Assembly (NCBI RefSeq): GCF_000787575.1
Contig: NW_012236519.1
Span: 578,256 to 642,255 of the forward strand
Length of the DNA: 64,000 nucleotides
Source: Acytostelium subglobosum LB1
Lineage: Eukaryota > Evosea > Eumycetozoa > Acytosteliales > Acytosteliaceae
Reading direction: 5' to 3'
The notes beneath the pieces were generated by a model. The model did not search any database. It was not told where the DNA came from and saw nothing but the letters and a program-made list of their open reading frames with translations. The position numbers and the translations under genes were made by a program. Shown here piece after piece: positions 55,371 through 64,000 of this stretch. Position 1 is the first letter of the stretch. Each line of letters opens with the position of its first letter.

Positions 55371-55825
55371 GTCTTGTTAACTCTATCTTTGTATATGTCT
55401 TTATGTATGTGTGAGAGTGAATGATGATGATGATGTTGATGATGATGGACTGTTGTTATTGTTGTAGGACCAACTTGATTGACTGATGTTGTAGAGGAAG
55501 GGGCTAAACTTGGGTCTAAGTTCACACCCCCATCTTGCTCACTGTGGGTGAGTTGGTGATGATCAAAACTGTAAAGGTTTAGTGTTCCTGTTTTGGTAGT
55601 CAATGATCAGAGTAGGGTCATTCAATCAATCAATCAACATCCGATGTGAACACTACTGATGAAGGTCACATTAAAACGATCGGTGATATGATATCATAAT
55701 AATATTATCACTCTCGCTATATACAATAAGACATGGTTATGTGTATTGTTACTGTAGCCCTGATTGGATGACAGCCAACATTTAAGTCCAAGTAGTCCAC
55801 ATCACCATGATTGGTTGATTGATCA
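55371..55825. other. intergenic between SDR copy 2 and Mo25
   Basis: 455 bases. GATGATGATGATG- and AATCAATCAATC-type microsatellites lie near 55420-55448 and 55620-55638. No supported frame or RNA gene. Confidence 0.4.
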
Positions 55826-57153
55826 CTACTCCAATGCAGGTATGGCTTGGATCTGTTTCAAAAGGAATGCCTTCTCATCATTGAACTGGTCCTCCTCTGT
55901 ATATATTGTGTGTTAGTCAATCACGTGAACATGCATGCCAAAGAATGATGATCATTACCTTTGTCAGTGTGGAATTGTGATAGGAAGACGATGAGCTTCT
56001 CTTTGTTCTTGGATAGGATGTCGAGGATTGGTTTGGTCTTGTTTGGATTGGCAACAAACACTTTGAACACATGGAATGCCTCATACTGGATCGTTCTTCG
56101 TTTGTCCCTTAACAGATTCATCATCAACTTCAAGTTGGCTGCAGAGCTAATATACTTTGTCATTATATTAAAGTTGGAGCGGTCCAGTAGTAGTTCTCCA
56201 AGTAGCTATCAATATGTGTATATATGTTGCCAGGTCAGTCTAAGTCCATGTCTCACTCATACATCACATCACATCACATCAATCAAGTATTACTTACCTT
56301 TATCGATTGTCGTACTGTTACATAGTTTTGTGAGTTCAAGAGGACAGTGTAGCGTTCTAATACTTGATCGTAGTTCTTCTCGAGGAACTCTGAACTGAGT
56401 GTCTTGTGCTTTGTTAGCAGATCCTTGAACGTGGCGAATGTGTCCGATGCCACATCAAAGTTGGACATATCAACATAGTTGAAGAACTCCCAAAAGTTCT
56501 GTGAGTACAACAGATCCTTTGCCAACACCTCATGTTTGATGCACTCTCTAAGCATTGTTCCACAGTTCAATGCAATATCATGTTGTTCATATCTATGTAC
56601 ATGGAATGATTCCGACAGGTTAGTTGATTGATTGATTGATTGATCATGTGTGGACACATCATGTCACTGACATACCCTTTGACGAGTAAGTTTAGGATGT
56701 CTGGATTCTCAGCGATGTAGCTAACAGCGGGTCCACGTGGATTGTTCTTCATACGTAGTAGGTTGTTAAATATCTGTGCAAAGTCTTTCTTGGATTCGAA
56801 CTCTAGCTTCCCAAGATCTTTGATCATCATTGGTAGTAGATCATTGGATAGTATCTCTGTACACATCACTGCTGTTGCCTCTGCACTTGGTTCATGTTCT
56901 CCATCACCATACAATATCTTCTTTATATCTTGCAATGATCTTGTCAGTTCCTCAACAGACTACAATATACATTAAGATTTGGAAGTTAGTCCGACCGATC
57001 CAGTCCAGTCCAGTCCCATTCAACCAGTTCCAAACATACCTTCTCTGATGATTTTGAGTTTGGACCAGCTTTGTCAATGGATACAAGACAATCCTTGACG
57101 GTCTTGACCAACTCATAGGGAGTCTTTTGTTTCTTATTGAAGAATATGTTCAT
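55826..57153 (-). CDS. mo25: Mo25 (Cab39) scaffold protein
   Basis: Exons 57153-57040, 56959-56676, 56592-56298, 56205-55959 and 55896-55826 sum to 336 aa, close to the family length of about 340. The protein begins [20 protein letters not shown] and carries the Mo25 armadillo-like helical repeats throughout ([36 protein letters not shown]), with the family-typical end ([12 protein letters not shown]). Mo25 binds STRAD and LKB1, or GCK-type Ste20 kinases, and activates them; in dictyostelids it is known to matter for cytokinesis. Five exons with good CTAAC-type branch sites; intact. Confidence 0.95.
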
Positions 57154-57439
57154 GGATGTTTGGATGGATTGATGGATTGAAGTAAGAGGTATCTTTGTCC
57201 TGTCTTTGGTTTGACTTGTTCTTCAAAACAAAGTATTCTCTTTATAAATACTTTGATAGTAGTAGGGCGCTACAATATACAACAACTAAATGTGTATGAG
57301 GTACTAGATGTTGTTGATGGATAGCAGTCTCTCTCTAAAGTGAGCATAGATCGAAGATGATTAAGTCGTGTGGTAGTGGTGGTGTGATTGATCAGAGTGA
57401 ATGTGATTGGGGAGTGGGGTTGATACCCAATATAGGTCA

Positions 57440-57892
57440 ATGGAACTTCCACCCTATTCATTCAATCAATCACATAATCATCAGATGATACTAACAAATA
57501 CATTGACGATCGTCTTTGAGTATGATAGAGACGACTTTATCAAGATGGCCAATACGATCTCTTTGAAGACAGGTCATAACATGACAAGGTTACAACTGTC
57601 CATAGGCATTAGTGAAGAGGATCATGGCGCTTGTTACCTATCATTGATCAAACGACATATTGGATCACTGGAGTATCTCAAAATATATCCACTCAATCGA
57701 CATCCAGAGTCATTCTATACATCACTCCTTGGCATTATACTGGAGACCAACCATCTCAAGGAGTTGGTACTCGATGCGCCCACAACTCGATCAGTATCAC
57801 GTCTCCAAGACATAATTGGATGTCCTCATATGTCTGGAATCAAACTAATCATTAATGATCAAGGTGGTTTCGACGAGGAACTAGATGAATGA
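57440..57892 (+). CDS. short LRR-like dictyostelid protein, possibly partial
   Basis: 150 aa from the ATG at 57440 (MELPPYSFNQSHNHQMILTN). It shows leucine-rich spacing without a clean repeat (LQLSIGISEEDHGACYLSLI, LEYLKIYPLNRH, LKELVLDAPTTRSVSRL). The style is that of the C-terminal part of dictyostelid F-box/LRR family proteins, without the F-box, so it may be a truncated copy or a short family member. No domain can be named. It runs towards the ZIP gene and stops 25 bases before that gene's stop codon. Confidence 0.4.
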   Translation: MELPPYSFNQSHNHQMILTNTLTIVFEYDRDDFIKMANTISLKTGHNMTRLQLSIGISEEDHGACYLSLIKRHIGSLEYLKIYPLNRHPESFYTSLLGIILETNHLKELVLDAPTTRSVSRLQDIIGCPHMSGIKLIINDQGGFDEELDE

Positions 57893-57916
57893 ATGATCGA
57901 TCAAACAAAGTATCTT

Positions 57917-59026
57917 TTATATCCAAATGGCTACTGCTGCCATGGCTGAAAAGCCAAGCAACAATAGGATGTACTTGATCGGTTTGTCTTTGCTTGAATG
58001 ATTCAACTCCTTTGGTATGATCTCAATAACAGAAATGTAGAGGAATGTTCCACTTGCGAATCCTTGTAATATCGCCGAAGCCAGTACACATTGTTCACTT
58101 GACACTATCAATCCTATCACTGATCCAAGTGGACTGGCAATCGAGAAAATAAATACCAATGTTAATACTTTGGCGAATGACCTAATGATTGATCAGAGTT
58201 AATGGATGGATGGATGATTGGTATTTTGGCTGGTCCAACTTACATCTTTCCAGATGTTACACAACTGACACCGAGTGCGAATGCTGCCAGGAACTTGTGA
58301 GCAAAGATTGCAACAAGTATATCGACCACTTTAAGATGTGTAGATTGAACTCCAAGTGCAATACCTTCGAATACAGAATGAATAGATAATCCAATTACCA
58401 ATATGAATGGTATCAATCTATCAGATGGATTATAATGAGTAGTTGTAACAACATCATCTTCTATCAATATTATATTATCAGCTCCACCACCTCTTAATAA
58501 CAAATGCCCACTTCCACTTAATCGATTGGCTGAGCTATCTGGTAACAATGAACTTGTTTCTGTTTCAGTATCCCTTGGTTCGATTGATGTTTGATTCTCC
58601 ACTGCATGGTCATGGTCGTGGTCTTGCTTGTTCTTATCACTAAACCTATCCATGAATCCATGCACTACCAGCTCGACACCAAATATAAATAAGAATCCTA
58701 CACTCATACATAGTACACTGTGGTTGTTCAAAAGTTAGTATGATCACAAGTTGTCTGAAAGGAAGAGATACATACGATAATGGATAGTTATATCTCTTTA
58801 TATAAGGTTCTAAATCATTTGTAGAGTCTGTTAAGAGGTGTAGCATTCCAGCTCCAAAGAATACACCTCCGCCAAATGCATTACACCATGACATCCATCT
58901 ATTACTACTATTCCTTGATGATCTTTTATATATTAAATAAGGTAATAATCCAAATAGAAGACTAAATATAAATAATACTGATATTGATATCAGTTTAACA
59001 TCAACTATATTTATATTATTTAACAT
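57917..59026 (-). CDS. ZIP-family zinc transporter
   Basis: Exons 59026-58776, 58717-58244 and 58181-57917 give 329 aa. About eight hydrophobic segments are visible. A hydrophilic loop after TM3 is His/Asp-rich (QDHDHDHAVEN). TM4 has the signature HSVFEGIALGVQ and TM5 has HKFLAAFALGV, the metal-binding pair of the ZIP family. The C-terminus is hydrophobic (YILLLLGFSAMAAVAIWI). ZIP proteins move zinc or other divalent cations into the cytosol. The three introns are short, with ACTAAC-type branch sites. Intact. Confidence 0.93.
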
Positions 59027-59654
59027 TCTCTATCCTTTACTCTAACTCTAACTCTAATAAATAATTTAATTTATAAATTTGACTGACATCCATCCATCTA
59101 TCCACCCATCTACCTCATTGTCACATTGGACATTGAATGAAATGTAATGAAGGTGTGATCATCATTGTCAATGCAATGCACCCCTTGCCCATCTGATAAT
59201 AATAATGAATTATCATTGACTACCACCAAGTCATTGTGTGTGTGTATCTGTCTGTGTGAGTATGTGGGGTTGTTATGATTCTTATTCCTTATTCGTCTTT
59301 CAAACACAATAACAACCATTGTGATAAAATAGGAAGGAACTTGCCAATGTTCCAGACCTTTAGTTGATTGGATTAACTGTAATATAATAATACAAGACAG
59401 GAATGTCAATTGAGAAGGTGTTATAACTTCTGAAGGGATAATTATGATGTGTTGGTTGTCCCAAGGGATGTATCCCCTCACAAGGAAGAATCCAAAAGAA
59501 TAGAATAATGATTTTTTTGAATTATTGTTTTGAAGTCTCAAGACTGTCCCCCAACCCAACGAATCATATCCAAATTTAAAGGATGTTGGGTGACCATTCA
59601 ATCAAACAATCAATCAAATAACTTATACAAATAACTAACTCACTACATTAAAGA
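59027..59654. other. divergent region between ZIP and copper chaperone genes
   Basis: 628 bases between outward-facing starts. A minus-strand frame of 163 codons (59601-59110) is open; its content is Asn/His/Ile-rich and AT-driven, and I do not support it. The region probably carries two promoters. Confidence 0.4.
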
Positions 59655-59924
59655 ATGACTACTGTATGTATTATAACATTTAACTTTTAATTAAATCAAC
59701 GCATTCGCTAACATGTATGATGATAGTACAACTTCAACGTCGAGATGTCCTGTGGCGGTTGCTCCAAGGCCATTAACACTGTCCTCTCAAAGTTGGACGG
59801 TGTTTCAAACATCCAAATCGATGTTGCCAAGAAGTCTGTCGTTTGTGATAGCAGCAAGCTCTCTGCCGAGGAGTTGTTGACCAGCATCCAAAAGACCGGA
59901 AAGAAGGCCTCCATCGTTGCCTAA
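59655..59924 (+). CDS. ATX1/Atox1-type copper chaperone
   Basis: Two exons: 59655-59663 (ATG ACT ACT, 9 nt) and 59727-59924, total 68 aa. The intron (59664-59726) starts GTATGT, has a GCTAACATG branch-like site and ends GATAG. The joined start MTTYNFNVEMSCGGCSKAIN matches human ATOX1 closely in order, with the copper ligand motif MSCGGC; the rest (LSKLDGVSNIQIDVAKKSVV, then AEELLTSIQKTGKKASIVA) completes one heavy-metal-associated ferredoxin-like domain of the usual length. It carries Cu(I) in the cytosol to P-type copper ATPases. The short first exon makes this gene easy to miss by simple frame searching. Confidence 0.93.
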
Positions 59925-60978
59925 AGACCTACATCCATTCCTCCTCTTCTTCCTCCTCCTCCTCCTCCTCATCCCTCTCAACCTTGCCACAATACCAACC
60001 CAATCAACTACAACTCATCACCATGTTGATGGCAACTACGTCGAATAAATCAAAAACCGACACACCTACCTCCTCCTCCTCCTTCCCCTTCCTTCCTCCT
60101 CTTCGTTCCCCTCCTCTTCATCCTTTCTTAGTACCTCTTCTTCTTCCTCTTCCTCTTCATTATTGTTCATTCACGCATTCATACTGTGTCTGGGCACTTG
60201 TTGAGTAATCATGATGTCACTCTTGATCAATCTCCTCGAACATGAAACAGCAATGGACAAATTACAAACAATCGACAGGGATATACGTGGAGCGACACAA
60301 TGTTTAGCAGCGATCACTTTGGTCTTGATTGGATACAATGATTCTTAAAGGTTCGAACCTTACACATAAGCGATCTCGAAACTCTAACAACTATCAACTT
60401 GATACTCCTGAATGTACCTTACTGGAACCTCTCTCTATCTTTATACCAAACGACCTCAAATCGCTCAAAGATAGGTTTCAGTAAGATACATTCATCAATA
60501 TCGATGTTGTTATGACAACGACGACAACAACAATGACATAATTAGGTGCAACTAGGCCAATGAGGCCTCAATGAGTACTTTATCCTTGAATGATGCCCTG
60601 GGAGGGGGCACTCCATTCTGAATCAGAGACAAGTTCATTGTCTCCTCATTCAAGGTGGTTGATTCATTGAATTGAAAGTTTTGTTGATCACACACAGACA
60701 TGTTTGTATTACATTCCACCTCTGTTGTTGACTTTGCAAGGTGGGAAGTGCTAACAGATTGATCAATAGATTGGTTGACTCATTCATTCATTCATTCATC
60801 GTATGTGTTTATGTGTAAGATAGTTAGTTAGTTAGTTTAGTGAGGTTCATTAGTTTATATTTATATATAATAATATATTGATAGAGTTAGAGAAACAAAC
60901 ATAGATAGAACAGTTAGAGAGACAGACGATTGATTAGTTACGTGGATACATACAGTAATAAGACGGACGGAAATAACA
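59925..60978. other. 3' region of copper chaperone gene and 1-kb intergenic
   Basis: A pyrimidine-rich tract (CTCCTCCT/TTCTTCC repeats, about 59935-60165) lies in the 3' region, with an AATAAA at 60044-60049. At 60211-60348 there is a 45-codon frame (MMSLLINLLEHETAMDKLQT start) of unknown standing. A 14-base palindrome, AAGGTTCGAACCTT, lies near 60349. An inverted repeat (CCTTGAATGA at about 60582 and TCATTCAAGG at about 60646) flanks a 50-base core. No tRNA can be folded from the TTCGAA word. Confidence 0.35.
60044..60049 (+). promoter_or_regulatory. polyadenylation signal AATAAA
   Basis: AATAAA about 120 bases after the copper chaperone stop codon, at the start of the pyrimidine-rich tract's second half. 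Confidence 0.45.
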
Positions 60979-62211
60979 ATGGGTAACAGTCCATCAAAGA
61001 AAGATAAACCAACTACAACATCAACCTCATATAGTTCGACGACGACGTCGAATCCAGCTCCTACGACAAGCCACACTTCAACGCCATCATCAAACAGTAC
61101 ATCGTCGGCAGCAACAGCATCATCCGGCGCATCAAGGAACAGGAGTGGTAAATGTCAAGACAATCAAGCCATCCGTCGGGTACTCAATCAATCGATCTAC
61201 CAATCACTAACACATAATCACAATCACAGAGATAAGTACATCGACAAATACAACATCAAGCAGTACACAATCAAAGCCCAGTGACTCTGCTAAGAAGACA
61301 CAGGAACCAGGCAAGCCTTCAAAGTTAGATGAGCTGTTTGAGAAGTACAGGGGTATGTGACATCATCAACCTCGACTCATTGATTGACGTGAGTTGCACA
61401 ACTATATCGATCACTAACCATTCTCTCTCTCTATCAGACCCAGACTCTGTCGATTCGATTGGACCGAATGGTGTAGAGCAACTGTGTCAAGACCTTAGCT
61501 TAGACCCAGAGAGTGTAGGTTCACGATACAGCAACAACGAATCATGTTCAAGATGATACTGATCAATCAAATACTTGAATATTCACAACATACAGATACT
61601 GGTACTTGTCTTGGCATGGCATCTGAAAGCACAGACTATGGGATACTTTACAAAGAAGGAGTTCGTCACAGGACTCAGTCAACTTGGGTATGATGATTAC
61701 GAAGATGATGATGAAGACGATGATGATCATGAACCTAACAAACAATCAATGAAACAACAGAGTTGACTCGATTCCAAAGCTTCAATCAACTATACAGACA
61801 TTCAATAAGGACTTGGACAATGCAGACAAGTTCAGAGACATCTATAGATACGCCTTCACATTTGCCAAGGAGAAGGAGAACAAGATCCTGGAGCTGGAGA
61901 GTGCCTGTGCAATGTTGTCACTGATACTAACTCCAAAGTATCCACACGTACAACAGTTAATCGACTTCCTCCAGAATCATGTATGTGTACCTCTTCATTG
62001 ATTGAATGATTGATCGATCAAAGTGCTAACCCATCGATCGTCCATTTCAATCAAACAATAGCAAAAGAGCTATAGGGGCGTAAACTCTGATCAATGGCTA
62101 TCCATCTTTGAGTTTATGAAGTTAATACATCCTGATGGTTCCAACTACGATGAGAATGGAGCATGGCCAGTGATGTTGGATGAGTATGTCACTTGGGTAA
62201 AGTCAAAGTAA
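60979..62211 (+). CDS. DCN1-like cullin neddylation factor with N-myristoylation motif
   Basis: Six exons (60979-61147, 61230-61352, 61438-61514, 61596-61687, 61761-61980, 62062-62211) give 276 aa. The protein begins MGNSPSKKDK, a good N-myristoylation site, with a Ser/Thr-rich disordered region of about 95 residues. The potentiating-neddylation domain follows (DELFEKYRDPDSVDSIGPNG, then LAWHLKAQTMGYFTKKEFV, FRDIYRYAFTFAKEKENKIL, DQWLSIFEFMKLIHPDGSNY, and DEYVTWVKSK). This is the DCUN1D layout; the lipid-modified N-terminus parallels the membrane-bound DCUN1D3 type. It acts as a scaffold E3 that helps load Nedd8 onto cullins. Intact. Confidence 0.92.
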
Positions 62212-62403
62212 AGTGTCCTCAGCAAGCTAGATCATCAATTCCAAGTCACAGTCAGCCAATAATTCAATCATCCAGTCAATCAATCAATCAATCAATCTTT
62301 CAAACAATCACTCACAAAGTAGTACCAGTGTAAATATAGAGTGAGCGGATGGATACTATCTATCTGCGCCACTACCTATTGATGTACAATGACAATGTGA
62401 TGC

Positions 62404-63515
62404 TTAGCCACCTGTGACCACACGTTCCAACGCTTTATTATAATAGTCCATCCATGTTAGGTATAGACTCTCGACACAGGATGGTGTATCTATTGGTATT
62501 GGATGTCCTTCTGCGTATTGCCATGGCTTGGGCAACTCTTTCATGCCAGCGGTAAAGTGGAGAAAGTGAGACAACTGGTAATTCCAGAGACGTGCATCGC
62601 CACACTGACAGTGCGTCACCTGCACACCATACTCTGGGTATTGCAATGGTTGCCATCTGAGTGTGTAGTTCATCACGTCCTGGTCATTCAGTACGCCATT
62701 CTGGAGTTTGGACACTGACCTGATGTCCGACACCAGTCGCATATTTATATCATTATTGGGTGCCAATACTACCAATCCACTATTGATCAATCTCAACCTA
62801 TCCGGTTGATATTGACATGAGTTGGCATCAGCATCCACGCATGCATATATCACATCCTTATCCTTATCCTTAACATCATATTTATCCAACATTGTGAACA
62901 AGTGATCGATATTCTTAAGTATTAACATATCCGAGTCTATAATTGATTGATGGGGTTAGTATGTGATTGGAATCATTCCACCAATGATTAACTTAACATA
63001 CCCAACCAAATTATACGATGATAGTTGGTCATTGTCCATGCTCGGAACTTTGTGAATGCAGGCATCCATCGATCAATCTGTGTTCGAATTCCATTTCCAG
63101 GATCGATGGCTGTAACCAACTGAACTTGGCAACCAAGTTTGATAAATGCTTGGATAGTTGAGTTTGATATCGAGTCTGTTACCAACACTACAACAGGATA
63201 GGTTGATTCCGAGTCATCCAATGATTGTTTCAACGCCAATACACCTTTGGCATACTCTTCATTATTAACAAATGTAACATAAGCATATGAATATGATGAT
63301 GAAGTAATCTGTTCAACTATCTTCTTTTTCTTATTATTATTATTACTATGTTGATGATGTTGTGATGATGTCGACATGTCATTATCATTGTCATTGTCTT
63401 GTATTATGGACCATAATGTATGATAATGATCACCTTTATTCAATACTACAACGAATAATAAATGTATTATAATATATAATGATAATATTGTTATAAGTAT
63501 ATGTTTAGATAACAT
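62404..63515 (-). CDS. GT8-type glycosyltransferase, type II membrane protein
   Basis: Exons 63515-63002 and 62936-62404 give 348 aa. A short cytosolic N-terminus and one signal anchor (LITILSLYIIIHLLFVVVL) point to a Golgi or ER type II protein. The catalytic domain reads YAYVTFVNNEEYAKGVLALK, VVVLVTDSIS, FTKFRAWTMTNYHRIIWL, then across the intron the metal-binding DSD motif (DSDMLIL), and NSGLVVLAPN, NDQDVMNYT. This is the glycogenin/galactinol-synthase-like GT8 fold. Most GT8 proteins with such an anchor transfer a sugar to a protein or lipid in the secretory path; the acceptor cannot be told. The frame is intact. Confidence 0.85.
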
Positions 63516-64000
63516 CCTTTTGTTGTTTAATTTATAAAGTAAGTAAAGTAGATGTAGATGTTATAATTGATGACCATCAATCAATCAATCAATCAATCAA
63601 TGATCTCCAAACATAGATACACACTACCAACAGATACATGTAATATACACACACATAAACATGTTAACTACACAAACACCTTTTAAAACACATTCTTGAT
63701 AAAGAATGGTATCTGTCGGCTGATTAAAGTATTATCTCTGTCGTCCATGTAATGTATATTGAAGTAAAATAGATTAATGAAGTTATAATGAGTAGTCTGC
63801 TTTGTTGGTCAACATTGACCGACATTATGATGATTGATGAATCATAATTGAATGAATGACTGAGGCTTCATCCAACATCATAAAGCTGGTGGGTGATTGA
63901 TCAGTTCACACCATCACTCCTTTTTAATTTAATTGGAGATGGATTGTTGAGCTCAAAGGGTGATGTGTTTGTAAGAAGTTGCAATAAAGTACTGTTGAGT
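63516..64000. other. intergenic, upstream of GT8 gene
   Basis: 485 bases with an (ATCA)n run at about 63577-63602. No frame, RNA gene or repeat of note otherwise. Confidence 0.4.

Noticed and set aside
56785-56800. GGATTCGAACTC word resembling a tRNA T-arm on the minus strand
   Set aside because: It lies in coding sequence of Mo25 exon 2 (EFESKK) and has no tRNA fold.
59110-59601. A 163-codon minus-strand frame between the ZIP and copper chaperone genes
   Set aside because: Asn/His/Ile-rich and driven by AT-rich sequence; no recognisable fold; it fills a divergent promoter region.
60340-60372. TTCGAA word resembling a tRNA T-loop
   Set aside because: AAGGTTCGAACCTT is a plain palindrome; no acceptor, D or anticodon arms can be paired around it.

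Overview
The window reads as nuclear DNA of a dictyostelid social amoeba. Signs of this are short AT-rich introns (about 55-170 nt, GTAAGT/GTATGT...AG), long CAG/CAA poly-Gln runs, FNIP-repeat and dictyostelid-style ankyrin and F-box/LRR proteins, and a giant IPT/TIG surface protein. By eye the G+C is much higher than in Dictyostelium discoideum, so I think of a dictyostelid outside that group; I cannot name a species. One N (15927) and several single frameshifts suggest a draft assembly.

Layout. 0-9.6 kb: a TALE homeobox gene, complex I 24-kDa subunit (NDUFV2), a 994-aa coiled-coil protein, propionyl-CoA carboxylase beta (PCCB) and an LSm-domain (Naa38-like) protein. 9.7-14.5 kb: two F-box/LRR-like genes around a P-loop kinase. 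15-25.5 kb: an alpha/beta hydrolase with a huge Val/Glu/Pro/Ala repeat tail, a small single-span membrane protein, a Gln-rich nuclear-type protein, DDI1, and an FNIP-repeat protein. 26.9-33.65 kb: the IPT/TIG surface protein (C-type-lectin-like start, many IPT repeats, EGF module, Thr stalk, GPI-type tail). 33.8-48 kb: an accessory stretch rich in decaying host gene families: a broken LRR-like gene, ankyrin genes and ankyrin relics, an FNIP scrap, a short protein of transposase-like flavour, a Tudor-like gene with a frame shift, and a truncated Nudix gene, with an intact Noc2 gene among them. 48-63.5 kb: mostly intact housekeeping and membrane genes: a metallophosphoesterase, a syntaxin-6-type SNARE, two tandem short-chain dehydrogenases, Mo25, a ZIP zinc transporter, a copper chaperone (Atox1 type), a DCN1-like neddylation factor and a GT8 glycosyltransferase.

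Most gene models were rebuilt by joining exons at GT..AG sites so that the phase is kept and the family alignment continues; the exon sums are whole numbers of codons wherever I call a gene intact. The genes do not form one pathway. The most unusual signals are a near-duplicate sequence block shared by introns of two unrelated genes (with a TGGAA-n3-TTCCA palindrome that recurs in other introns), a very uniform CTAAC branch-site motif, several tiny ATG-bearing first exons of 9-29 nt, and the cluster of decaying expanded-family genes at 33.8-47 kb. I found no tRNA, rRNA, CRISPR array, retroelement or DNA transposon that I can support.
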